Part shown: one piece after another, positions 44,540 to 54,438 of the stretch
Layout: the number at the start of each line of letters is the position of its first letter
How positions within the stretch are numbered: the stretch's first letter is position 1
NCBI GenBank assembly: GCA_949358305.1
Contig: OX442324.1
Coordinates: forward strand, 7,105,601 to 7,169,600
DNA: 64,000 nt
Reading direction: 5' to 3'
Source of the DNA: Strigamia acuminata
Lineage: Eukaryota > Arthropoda > Chilopoda > Geophilomorpha > Linotaeniidae
The notes under the pieces: generated by a model
Databases searched by the model: none
Told to the model about the DNA's origin: nothing
The model's input: only the letters and a program-made list of their open reading frames with translations
Made by a program: the position numbers and the translations under genes

Positions 44540-45348
44540 TAGGTTGCAATTAATTCGATTGAATTGTAAAAGTGAATTTTTTTGAGATAAATAAGGCTAA
44601 AAAATTTTGTAAATAAATTTTACAAATTGCAGTTTTAGAAAGTACATTCTGTTTTCTCGAAGAAAATGAATAATACAATTCTGGACGAAGGAATTGCAAC
44701 CAGGAATTCTAAATCTATCACACGATGGTTGAGATAGATTTAATCGAAGTATTTAAAAACTAAAGCTTCGGAGAATTTGATGGATATAAAACACAGAATA
44801 GTTATATTTTGATATTTACTTTATTTTTCCGTGAAAAAGTAAAAGTAAGACAAGTTTAAACATGTTTAACGAATCGCAAGACAAAGAAAACTTGCAGAAT
44901 ATGGAACTTCAAAGTAAAATCCAGTATTAAGGAGAAGATATAATAATTGGAAACAATTGACAAAGGTTGAAAGTGAATTTATTTTATTTTTATGAAATAT
45001 ATAATTTTGGGAATATTTACAAATAATCTCTCGAAGGAATTTTATTTTATCGGTAAAGACTAAAAGTCGAAAAGAACGGACTTAGTAGAGAACTGATGAC
45101 GAAAATGATACGTTCGTTATACAATCAGTTGATAACGAACCAGCCAATCAGGAACTAGGTGATCTAAGGATCCCCAGCCCCTTGCTATTAAAGGAGAGCC
45201 AGATCAGATTGAGATCATTCGCTTCCAGACCAGACCAGCAGACGTGTTTCAGTAACCATCCTGACTGCGCCATCCGATTCTAGTTACGATTCGAAGTTTT
45301 CCACCGATAAAATAGTAAAAAAGACCGATTCAATTATATTTTTATAAA
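44540..45348 (+). other. Leader of gypsy-3
   Basis: A/T-rich untranslated leader of about 0.8 kb; no gene seen. Confidence 0.5.
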
Positions 45349-46398
45349 ATGGATCCAAACAATCTTCCTAACGAAGAAAAAGTGGCTGAAGAAAAGGCCG
45401 TAGAAGAAATAGTTAGCTTGGATTCAAGTTATGTAAAACTTTGTGACCAAACGGAAATGATTCCCGATGAACTCACACAGTTTTGTACGCATTACGAACT
45501 AGATAGAACTCAGTTCAAAACCATAATCGAAGCTTCTGAATTTGTGACGAAGCGGGCGTTACGTAACATACGTATTAATCCAACTCCGGAAAAACGAGCA
45601 GAACTTTCGAAGGAGAGTTCGGCGAACCATAATTCTGGAAAGGACCCAATCCCGTCGCCAAGAGATCTGTCTGAAGAAAACCGATCACGATCTAAAACTC
45701 CACAACGTAAGTTGGGGGATCAAGCAAGAATTAAAACTCCGTCGGTTCGTAACCAAGATATTCGAGAATTATTTCGAACATCAAGCAAGGAATCGCTTGA
45801 TCAGTCCAGTTTAGGAAATAGAACTCCTCACTCCCGCAACGCCAGTTACCACAATACTCCAAGTATTTCGGAGGTAGGAGGATCCAATTTTTCAACTTTT
45901 CAACCTGAAAATGCTAAAAAGCAACCCAATCCACATATTTATACGGAGAATGGGACGAGACATTTTGCCAAACAAACCCCTAGAGGGCGAGGCAATAAAT
46001 CCGCCATTCGACGGAAATTATCTCCACTACCATCTCCAGTCTTACCTCAAACTCGACAAGAACAATTGAGATTAGACGAAGTGGAAAAGGAACGAATTAG
46101 GCTGGAAGCAATTAATCAAAAACAGATTAACGACGAAAAGATTCGCCAAGATAAACTTGAAGGAGAAGTTGTCAATCAAAACGAAGTTCGTAAGTCGATA
46201 GACAAAAACGATAAAATTCTAATTAATCAATTACGGGCTCAATGGCGACAGGAACACGATGAAAAGTTCCAAAAGCAACAAGATCAATACAATAAGAAGT
46301 GGGCGGAAGTGAACAGAATTGAAGACAATCAACGCAAGCGGGAGAAAAACCTTACAGGAAAGCATCCGGCTAAATCTCGCGGCGTCCACTCGGGCTAG
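45349..46398 (+). CDS. Gypsy-3 Gag, N-terminal frame
   Basis: 349 codons from MDPNNLPNEEKVAEE. A segment TQFCTHYELDRTQFKTIIEA parallels FCQDHGLNPNQF of gypsy-2 Gag. The later part is Lys/Glu/Gln-rich and helical (DEVEKERIRLEAINQKQIND), probably coiled coil. It ends at 46398 while the Gag core continues in the +1 frame, overlapping by about 80 bases. In gypsy-2 the same two regions are one frame, so either this copy has an indel or a +1 shift is used. Confidence 0.75.
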   Translation: MDPNNLPNEEKVAEEKAVEEIVSLDSSYVKLCDQTEMIPDELTQFCTHYELDRTQFKTIIEASEFVTKRALRNIRINPTPEKRAELSKESSANHNSGKDPIPSPRDLSEENRSRSKTPQRKLGDQARIKTPSVRNQDIRELFRTSSKESLDQSSLGNRTPHSRNASYHNTPSISEVGGSNFSTFQPENAKKQPNPHIYTENGTRHFAKQTPRGRGNKSAIRRKLSPLPSPVLPQTRQEQLRLDEVEKERIRLEAINQKQINDEKIRQDKLEGEVVNQNEVRKSIDKNDKILINQLRAQWRQEHDEKFQKQQDQYNKKWAEVNRIEDNQRKREKNLTGKHPAKSRGVHSG

Positions 46399-47686
46399 CC
46401 ATGGTAGTGAACCCCGAGACCAGACAAATCCGTCACGTGCATCTACCGATGACATTCCAAGCTCACATTTCTCGGCAGAAAGTTCTACAGAAACTAGACT
46501 TCCCTCTGACGGAACTAATATTTCATTTGACTATATTTTGAAAATGCAACAAAATATGGCCGCCCAATTCCAAAAACAATTGGATAGTCGAATAGATACA
46601 TTCGTTCAAACTCAACAAACAACTGGGCCGCAACGATCTAATAATCCAGGACCCAGTAAAGTCTTTTTCAAAGGACAAGACCTTCCAGTTTTCGATGGAA
46701 AACAGGAGGATATAGATAAATTTTTATCAGTAGCTAAAACTGTAGCTATTTCAAAGGGATTAACTCTGGACGAAATGGTTAATCAAGGTATTCCCACCTA
46801 TTTGTCCGGATTAGCCCAACAATGGTATGACGAGAATAAAACCAAGTTTACCAACTGGGAAACCTTCGTAGAATTATTTCGTGAAGAATTCGACATGATT
46901 CCAACTACTCGACTCCGAAATTTACGAAAAGTAATCCAAGGAGACGATGAACCTTTATATGAATTTCTAGTCAGATTCACTAAAGCCCAAGGATCGTATT
47001 CCGAAAGAGGAAATGTTGCCACACTTTTCGACAACCTGAATTGGACGAGTTACAATAGATTAATCGATCGAAATCTGTACAGGAGCGAGTCAGTAGACAA
47101 AATCTTTCAATTCGTACGAACGAATAGAGCACTCTTTGAACCCCAAAGAATCCGTACAGAGAATTCCAAGGAAATTGATAAAGTGGTATCTAACAACCAG
47201 AAGTATTCTAAAGATACCAAAAATATGAGACCTTCGGCTCGATCCACTCAAATGATGGAAATAGAGCCGGAAGAAGAAATAATGGAAGTCAATGAGTTGA
47301 CAGAGAATAATGTATCAATGGATAATTTATTATGTGCCATGTCGGAAAATCAGACAGGGAAATGTTTTCATTGTAAACAACCAGGTCATTTCAAAAGAGA
47401 ATGTCCTCTGCTTCCAAAGCGAAAATTTAGCAATAATTTCCCTGGAAATAATAATTCCAATAACAATAGCGCTAATCAGCAGCCGAACGAATTTAAGCGA
47501 CCACGCCAAAATTGGGTAACTGCCGAAGCTATTGATCAAAAAATGGAAGAGTTAAAAACTGATATGAATAACAGTATGCAAACAACGATAAGTAAGACAG
47601 TGTCGGATTTATTTAGTAAATTCTTAGACCCGAAGAACGCTACTACGGCACCAATTACTGAAACCCCACCGGTTCCAAAAAACTAG
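46319..47686 (+). CDS. Gypsy-3 Gag, core and nucleocapsid
   Basis: The frame is open from about 46319 without an ATG of its own, consistent with it being the continuation of the upstream Gag frame. It holds the retrotransposon gag core (DLPVFDGKQEDIDKFLSVAK, GLAQQWYDENKTKFTNWETF) and a CCHC knuckle CFHCKQPGHFKRECP near 47360. The C-terminus is Asn-rich and ends KN followed by TAG within the slippery site. The core matches gypsy-2 at 22558-23571. Confidence 0.85.
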   Translation: MKTINASGRKTLQESIRLNLAASTRASHGSEPRDQTNPSRASTDDIPSSHFSAESSTETRLPSDGTNISFDYILKMQQNMAAQFQKQLDSRIDTFVQTQQTTGPQRSNNPGPSKVFFKGQDLPVFDGKQEDIDKFLSVAKTVAISKGLTLDEMVNQGIPTYLSGLAQQWYDENKTKFTNWETFVELFREEFDMIPTTRLRNLRKVIQGDDEPLYEFLVRFTKAQGSYSERGNVATLFDNLNWTSYNRLIDRNLYRSESVDKIFQFVRTNRALFEPQRIRTENSKEIDKVVSNNQKYSKDTKNMRPSARSTQMMEIEPEEEIMEVNELTENNVSMDNLLCAMSENQTGKCFHCKQPGHFKRECPLLPKRKFSNNFPGNNNSNNNSANQQPNEFKRPRQNWVTAEAIDQKMEELKTDMNNSMQTTISKTVSDLFSKFLDPKNATTAPITETPPVPKN

Positions 47687-47708
47687 TGGCGGGGGTCCTC
47701 GAGCCCCC
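47677..47708 (+). promoter_or_regulatory. -1 ribosomal frameshift signal of gypsy-3
   Basis: A AAA AAC (47677-47683), in phase with gag, sits directly before TAG. Starting about 7 bases later GGGGG and CCCCC flank a short loop (47691-47708), forming a hairpin. The -1 frame leads straight into pol. This is the standard heptamer-plus-structure arrangement of retroviral Gag-Pol expression. Confidence 0.85.
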
Positions 47709-49599
47709 TATTAATAATTCCGAAGGAATTTTACCACCAGACTTGGAACAAGCACTTTCCGAAACTTTGGATAATTTAACTATTCAAGATAAAGAAATTA
47801 AGCGTGCTCGTCCTAACCGGAAGACACGGAAAAGGAACTGGAATTATAAGTTTAAAATCGCGTCAAATACGCCCTTTTCGGCAGAGGAGACAGCAAACCC
47901 GTTCTTGAATTTTCACGACGACCTGTTTTCTCTAGATAAGGGGGACGAATCTTTAGCTAGATTGATACAAGATACATCCAACCTTAATATTCGTGATGAA
48001 TCCACCAGTTCTAGTGGAGGAGTATTCGAGAATTTACAATCAATGATTGATAATTTGAATCCCGACTCCAAATCCTCCAGATTTGCGAGATTAAAATCTT
48101 ACATTAACGAGAATCAGTTAAAACGAAAAGATGGCATCGAACGAATTAATAAATTGGGAAATCACATCGACGACCCCCGAATGAAAATTACAATAGGTGG
48201 ACTCACCTACAATGCTTTGATGGACTCAGGAGCCACACAGTGTTTTATTGGGTTGCAATTACTAAGTAAAACTTGTGCATCTCCCGATTTCATACAAGAT
48301 TGTCCAAAACACATGAGAGTTTGTGCAGTTGGAGTTACTCATATTCCACTAGGACAAATTACTTTGTGTGTACAATGGGCAGATGGAGCAGAATTCACAC
48401 CAATAAATTTTATCATTTTAGATAATAATGTGTGTGGATTAATTATCGGGCATAATTTTATGCGCCGAACTAAGATTAATTTAAATCCAGCACGAGCTGT
48501 ATTTACTTGCGACAGCAAGTCCGACTGGACTGCACCCTACAAAACTGACGAGTTAAATTGTAATTTAGCTCGGGTACAAGTGTTGACTGACAACGCAACA
48601 GCCACACACACGCCAGATAATTGGGAAGAATTGCTGGTAAAGGATTGTGACTGTTCAGATGAGGAAAAAAGTAAATTACGCGAAGTAATTGCTAGTGTTA
48701 AGAACGTCTTTAGAGATAAAGTCGGATGTACTAACATAATAAAGCATAAGATCACCTTTAAAAAGGATGTGACGTGGAAAAAACAACCGTTTCGAATGTA
48801 TAACCCTGCTAAAATAGCCATTATGACTAAATTGGTAGAGGAGTTAGAAGCGGATAACTTGATTGAACGAGCTACTGGGCCTTACATAAGTCACCCAGTG
48901 ATTGTGGCGAAACCGAACGGCACTTATCGTTTGTGCATAGATTATCGATGGTTGAATGCAATCACCGAAATCAACGCCATACAAATGCCAAGCATTGATT
49001 TGTTACTCCACAATACAAATCAGGCAAAATATTTCACGTCTCTTGACCTTACCAAAGGGTATTATCAGGTCGAGATGGACGAGGAAGATAGACAGAAAAC
49101 AGCCTTTTATACTCCGAAAGGCAATTACCAATTTGTCCGTATGCCTTTTGGTCTTTTCAATGCGCCGTGTACATTTCAATTCTTAATGGAACGAGTGATG
49201 GGCGAAGCATTATACCAACACGCTCTAGTCTATTTAGACGACGTTATAATTTTCTCCACCACTTGGGAGAAACATCTTGGACACATCAAGGATGTGTTAG
49301 AAAGATTGGATAAAGCCAACTTATCGGTGAATAAGGAGAAATCAAAGTTTGGAAAAACTACACTCAAATTTTTGGGTCATTTGATAACTCCAACTGGATT
49401 AGCACCTGACCCAGACAAGATAGTATCCGTTAGGAAATATCCAACTCCTAAGAATTCCAAGGATATTCAACGTTTTCACGGCCTGTCAAATTTCTTCCGG
49501 AAATTTATTCCCGAACATGCAAAAATTGCTAGGCCTCTAACTAGCATGATGCATGATAAAGCAGTGTTCGAATGGGGAAAAGAACAAGAAAGCTTTTGA
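47686..49599 (+). CDS. Gypsy-3 Pol: protease and reverse transcriptase
   Basis: The frame is entered by -1 slippage rather than its own start; the first codon after the overlap is GTG. A linker region is followed by the aspartic protease (LMDSGATQCFIG, near codon 178). Reverse transcriptase has LCIDYRWLNAIT, FTSLDLTKGYYQVEMDEEDR, MPFGLFNAPCTFQFLME and the YLDDVIIF active site near codon 516, then HGLSNFFRKFIPEH. It stops at 49599 just before RNase H, which continues one base over in the next frame. Confidence 0.85.
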   Translation: MAGVLEPPINNSEGILPPDLEQALSETLDNLTIQDKEIKRARPNRKTRKRNWNYKFKIASNTPFSAEETANPFLNFHDDLFSLDKGDESLARLIQDTSNLNIRDESTSSSGGVFENLQSMIDNLNPDSKSSRFARLKSYINENQLKRKDGIERINKLGNHIDDPRMKITIGGLTYNALMDSGATQCFIGLQLLSKTCASPDFIQDCPKHMRVCAVGVTHIPLGQITLCVQWADGAEFTPINFIILDNNVCGLIIGHNFMRRTKINLNPARAVFTCDSKSDWTAPYKTDELNCNLARVQVLTDNATATHTPDNWEELLVKDCDCSDEEKSKLREVIASVKNVFRDKVGCTNIIKHKITFKKDVTWKKQPFRMYNPAKIAIMTKLVEELEADNLIERATGPYISHPVIVAKPNGTYRLCIDYRWLNAITEINAIQMPSIDLLLHNTNQAKYFTSLDLTKGYYQVEMDEEDRQKTAFYTPKGNYQFVRMPFGLFNAPCTFQFLMERVMGEALYQHALVYLDDVIIFSTTWEKHLGHIKDVLERLDKANLSVNKEKSKFGKTTLKFLGHLITPTGLAPDPDKIVSVRKYPTPKNSKDIQRFHGLSNFFRKFIPEHAKIARPLTSMMHDKAVFEWGKEQESF

Positions 49600-51976
49600 A
49601 ACAATAAAAAATATTTTATGTGACGAAACACAGGTTTTGTTAATGCCAGATATGATGAAACCATTCGTAATCTTGACAGACGCATCGCATGATGGACTTG
49701 GTAGTGTGTTATGCCAAGATGTAGAATTCTTCGATGAAGGAAAAAGAGAAATGATCATGACTCCTAGACCCGTAGCTTATGCTAGTCGAGTCTTACGAGG
49801 GGCAGAAGTACGCTACTCAACACCCGAACTCGAGTGTTTAGCAGTAGTATGGGCAGTCGACAAATTCCGACCGTATATCGAATATACGACTTTTACTTTG
49901 GAATCAGACGCCGAAGCATTAAAATGGCTGATGGGAACACCAGAACCATCGGGACGATTTGGTCGTTGGGCAATTAAACTTCAATGTGGCGCCTTTAAGA
50001 TTAAATATCGACGAGGTACCCAGAACCAAGTTGCCGACGCCTTCTCGAGAGCGCCTTTGGAGATCGAAGACATTCCAGAGAATGATTATTGTGAGCCAAT
50101 CGAGATTACTCAATTCTGGCCGGAATGGGACGGAAATCGAGAAATTATTCGAAGGAATAATAGAGAAGATTGCCAATTTCTCACGAATGTGCAGCTTCAT
50201 TTCGATTATTCCAAATTATTATACAATACTTTGGAAAAGGGGGAGAAGATGGATGAAGCTACAGAAGAAACACTATTTAGTGCTTTAACTGAAGTTTTAA
50301 AGGAAGTTCCACCGACTCGAGAAGAAATTATAAAAGCTCAACTAGCCGACAAAGAGTGTAGAATAATAATCGATCATCTGAAACGAGATGAAATCGAACA
50401 AAGAAAGTTTAAGAAAACTAAAGAATGGATGAAAGCAGTCCAAGGTTACCAATTAGATTTTCAAGAAGAAAATGGTAATGAAATGCTGATTTATTTCAAA
50501 CCAACGTTTGAAGAGGAATTGAATGACTCTGGAAACGGATTTAAAGCTGTCATTCCACCGTCATTAGTACGAAGAGTACTGTTTGCCTGTCACGGACATC
50601 CATTAAGTGGACATGCAGGGATGAGTAAGACGCTCGAACGAGCAAAACTTATATATTACTGGCCGAAGATGAATAAAGATACTCGCAATTACGTCCGAAG
50701 TTGTATTCATTGCCAGCAATACAAGCCCTGTCAACATAAAAAGCATAGAGCGAGTTACACTCCTCATAACATGTCTTACCCGTGGGAAGTAATCTGCATT
50801 GATTTAATGGGTCCCAAACCGACAGGAAGAAGCCAATACAGATTTGTATTAGTAATTATAGATCAATGTACTAAATGGGTAGAATTATTCCCTTTAAGTA
50901 AGGCATCTAGTGAATCTATTGTGAATAGGTTAGGAGAAGTGATTCATAGATGGGGATACCCAAAGAAAATTGTTAGTGATAACGGGAGCCAATTCATATC
51001 CACGATTTATGAAGAGTTTTGTAAAAAACACAACATCAGAATGGCTCATGTGAGTCCATATCACGCTCAGGCCAATCCTACGGAAAGGGCCAATAGAGAC
51101 ATCAAAATAATGCTGGCTCTTTATTCAGACATTCACTCCCATTGGCCGAGATTCTTAAACGAATTTGCATTTGCCTCGAGAACGGCTAAATCAGAAGCTA
51201 CAGGCGCAACGCCATTCTTATTGAACACAGGAAGAAATGTACCTCTTCCCTTTGATCCTCGGATCATTCAACATGCAAATGCATTTGACAAGAATAACCC
51301 GGAAGAATACGTATATAATTTACTTGGAATTTTACGTCGAGCACATCAAGAGATGCATTTGCGTATTCAAGCAAATTATGAGAGACACGACAAGATTCAC
51401 AGAAATAAATTTCACCTTTGCGAATATGCTGTCGGTGATTTGGTATGGAAGGCCACTCACATTCTTTCAAATAAAGAGAAAGGAATTACTAAAGGTTTCG
51501 CAGAGAAACGAGATGGACCATGGGAAATTACAGAAGTTTTACCAGGAGGCGCTTATAAGTTGAGAAAGTTAGTTGATGGGTCAATAGAACCATCCATAAA
51601 TACTGATGATCTCTCACCGTATATCCCATCCTACCCGATTGAAACTTGGACTCTCGATCAAAAGAGTGGAAAAGTAGAGAATCACCCAAACCCTGATTGG
51701 ATGAACGAAAGTTCGATCATAAATAATTCAAGTGAATTAAATAATCAAGAATTAGGAAATAATTCTGCTAATATGGAATTAGATCCCGAAGAAGTTACGA
51801 CTCCCGCTTCAAAAGAAAGCGACATCGTAGTTAATAATCCAAAACATGATTATAACCTTAGGAAAAGGAAAAGAAGTTGTGAACTTCCACAACTGCAACC
51901 TCGTACGAAGCGAATTTCCACGACAGATCAAGAATGCACAACAGATTTTATACATCTGATTCAAGATCGCCGCTAG
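49553..51976 (+). CDS. Gypsy-3 Pol: RNase H and integrase
   Basis: The homology starts at about 49583 (KKAFETIKNILCDE), overlapping the preceding frame in the +1 phase. RNase H has ILTDASHDGLGSVL and TLESDAEALKWL. Integrase has an HHCC finger (HGHPLSGHAGMS to CIHCQQYK), Asp in VICIDLMGPKP, Asp in IVSDNGSQF and Glu in NPTERANRD. A GPY/F-type C-terminal module (GPWEITEVLPGGAYKLRKL) follows. A basic tail (YNLRKRKRSCELP) ends the protein. All catalytic residues are present. The needed shift between RT and RNase H is not at a known shift motif and looks like an indel. Confidence 0.85.
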   Translation: MIKQCSNGEKNKKAFETIKNILCDETQVLLMPDMMKPFVILTDASHDGLGSVLCQDVEFFDEGKREMIMTPRPVAYASRVLRGAEVRYSTPELECLAVVWAVDKFRPYIEYTTFTLESDAEALKWLMGTPEPSGRFGRWAIKLQCGAFKIKYRRGTQNQVADAFSRAPLEIEDIPENDYCEPIEITQFWPEWDGNREIIRRNNREDCQFLTNVQLHFDYSKLLYNTLEKGEKMDEATEETLFSALTEVLKEVPPTREEIIKAQLADKECRIIIDHLKRDEIEQRKFKKTKEWMKAVQGYQLDFQEENGNEMLIYFKPTFEEELNDSGNGFKAVIPPSLVRRVLFACHGHPLSGHAGMSKTLERAKLIYYWPKMNKDTRNYVRSCIHCQQYKPCQHKKHRASYTPHNMSYPWEVICIDLMGPKPTGRSQYRFVLVIIDQCTKWVELFPLSKASSESIVNRLGEVIHRWGYPKKIVSDNGSQFISTIYEEFCKKHNIRMAHVSPYHAQANPTERANRDIKIMLALYSDIHSHWPRFLNEFAFASRTAKSEATGATPFLLNTGRNVPLPFDPRIIQHANAFDKNNPEEYVYNLLGILRRAHQEMHLRIQANYERHDKIHRNKFHLCEYAVGDLVWKATHILSNKEKGITKGFAEKRDGPWEITEVLPGGAYKLRKLVDGSIEPSINTDDLSPYIPSYPIETWTLDQKSGKVENHPNPDWMNESSIINNSSELNNQELGNNSANMELDPEEVTTPASKESDIVVNNPKHDYNLRKRKRSCELPQLQPRTKRISTTDQECTTDFIHLIQDRR

Positions 51977-52498
51977 TGATAGCGTATTTTTTTTTAATAA
52001 TTATAAAGTATTTAAAAAGATAAAAATCGGGTCACTTTTGACCCACAAATTAATTATGGTTAAATCATAACCTATAGGAGGGTATAGTGAAAATACCCCG
52101 GGTAGAGAGTAGAGGACTTGTTCTCTCACTAACTTCACACACATGTGCGAGTCAACTTTGACACCTGCGTCGATAGAAAAGTTCGTCGCGAATTCTTTCA
52201 AGAAAACTTCAAGATTCGTGGTAAGACTCATGTATTACCAATAAACTCGGAAATTATGTGTCGGGACTTAATGTTATAATCCTTTCATGATACAAAAGGA
52301 CAAGAGAAAACTTCGGTGATTAATTTCGTCTGAAAGAGACGAACACGTGACCTCGGCGTGAAGAAGAAAATTTCTCCTTCGAGAAAATTCGAAATTGGTA
52401 GTCACAGTATCTCCAAGATACATCAGGTCCGAAAATAGCATTTATGCTAATTAGGAGAATAACGAAAATTCTATAAAATTTTATATAATTGTGTTATT
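51977..52498 (+). other. 3' untranslated region of gypsy-3
   Basis: About 0.5 kb with no envelope frame or other gene. A polypurine tract AAGGGGGATG (52499-52508) closes it. Confidence 0.7.
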
Positions 52499-52508
52499 AA
52501 GGGGGATG

Positions 52509-54434
52509 TGTGACGGTTTACAATGGCTATAAATGCCTATTTTCTTAGAAAGAAGCGCTGTCGCGCCATTATCATGATATCTCGAAGATATTCTGTGTAA
52601 AACTGGTATAATTCCTAAATAAAGATATTTGGGATGTTTCAAATACAAAGATGTTCGTTTATTATTAATGAACACTCATTTCTACATGATATAGATATAT
52701 CACGGCCGAATTACGAAGAGTCGTCTGCTAAAACCCGCATTTGTCAATGCTCCATATTGCCACTAGATGGCGCGATCGCAATTAGCGGTAAATTCGAATA
52801 CGAACTTGAAAACCTCATGATTAAATATAAACGTATATTTAATCAAGTGAATAAATTGTGTTAAATATTAATATAAATATATATTAAATATCTGACATTG
52901 TTAAATACAATGTAACTTCCATTTCTGCGGGACAGAATGTTTAGCGATCAATCGGTCAACCGATCAATCTGATTGGTGGAACCCATTTCCGGTCCTGGGT
53001 ATCCAGTTCCGGTTGTTACAAGGATTAGCATAATTTGCATAAATGCTCCTCCGTATCCACTTCCGGTGATACGGGATTGGAGGAATTCATGGAACCAATG
53101 TTCCAATTGGATAGTTGGATTAATCCTTAATCCAGTCAGGTTATATAAACCCAAACAACCAGCCATTCAGCAGCTCTGTTTGATTATTTTCTGTTTGGTA
53201 TTGTTACTTAAGAAATATGATTCGTTGTTCACGTAAAAAAACCTTTTGGTTCTTTGTTGATTTATTCACAAAGAACCGTTGCATGATTCTACAGAATCAT
53301 GCCACCGCCGGCAATTGAAGTCGAAGTGCTGGGATCATTATGTTGCATAAATGTTACAGTTTACGGTTGCGACGCCGAAGGAGAACCCGCCGTTGTGCAA
53401 TTCAGTATCCTCCGGACAGGACCATGTGGTCTTTCTCGGTATGAACGTATTCCGTTACCGCAAGTAGCATCGTTGCTGTTGAGAATTAGTTCCTTCACCG
53501 GATGGTGCCAAAGCAGTCTGTTTTACAGTAACCACGAGTAGCACCAAGTGTTTGGCAAGCTGATTCTCATGGTATTCGATGCCAAAGTAGTCGGTCTATT
53601 ATTAGTACCGCGAGAGATTATACTGCTGTGCGGAGCCGCGAGCTATCGACTCCTGTGTACGTGATACCGTCAATCGCCAGACGAACGACCGTGTCGCGAC
53701 GCAGGGGACGCTTGATACCGTTCTGCATTGCAAGGCGTATATTTTCTTTCGACGGCAATTGTGTGTTGCGACGGGAAGCCTAATCTTCATTTTATTTATA
53801 ACAGCTAAAATATTAACTTGGCGACAAGTTGATTAACCAAGTCAGAAGACTTAATTACGATCACGATTACATCAAAGACGCAAATGTAACCGATAAGTTG
53901 ACGACAACTTATCCACAAAATATCTAAATAAGAATTCACAACGATATGAATTAAATATAATTCATAAGCGGAATATTGACAAGTAAATGAATACATTTAC
54001 TTACACCAATATCCTCCCAAAGTTGTGGCGGTGCAGACAAAGTCAACCGCAATGCTCAGATCATTCGATTTATCGACGTGCGATAGTTTACACAGCGAAC
54101 CAAGGAAACCAGCGAAGCCGTATCGGACTCCAGGACACAGCCATCCGGCTTAAGATGACATCTATAATCAGGTCGAGCGATGGGGAAACCGCTCCCATAT
54201 TCCAGACCCGTAGTGATATTATTCTAGGGCCAGTTGGCCAATTCTTTGTATAGTTTAATAGCTGATTTAACTTGCCAAATGTCGGCATTAGTCCTATGTA
54301 TAATTTAGCCTTGATATTATTGTTTACCAACAATAAACTGTCTTGTATTTATCTCGTATTGTATTCACTGTTTATTTATTGCGATCTCTTCCCGGTACCA
54401 TTGTTAAATGGGAGTTGTGGTCGTCACCGTCACA
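52509..54434 (+). repeat. 3' LTR of gypsy-3
   Basis: 1926 bp, same length as the 5' copy. Five pairs of small open frames within them translate identically at equal offsets, which indicates near or complete identity. Confidence 0.95.
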
Positions 54435-54438
54435 ACAG

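Larger units (their letters stand above)
42594..54434 (+). mobile_element. Gypsy-3, full-length LTR retrotransposon inside polB
   Basis: An 11841-bp Ty3/gypsy element with 1926-bp LTRs and ACAG duplicated at 42590-42593 and 54435-54438. It has a tRNA-Gln primer site, Gag, a -1 frameshift signal, Pol with protease, RT, RNase H and integrase, and a polypurine tract. No envelope gene. The LTRs look the same throughout, so insertion was recent. Two frame breaks, in gag and pol, would disable this copy if real. Same lineage as gypsy-2. Confidence 0.96.

Noticed and set aside
51977-52508. Possible envelope gene after gypsy-3 pol
   Set aside because: No frame longer than about 76 codons and none with a signal peptide or transmembrane segment.
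54343-54438. Extended start of the polB catalytic frame inside the LTR
   Set aside because: These codons come from the gypsy-3 LTR and target duplication, not from the polymerase gene.
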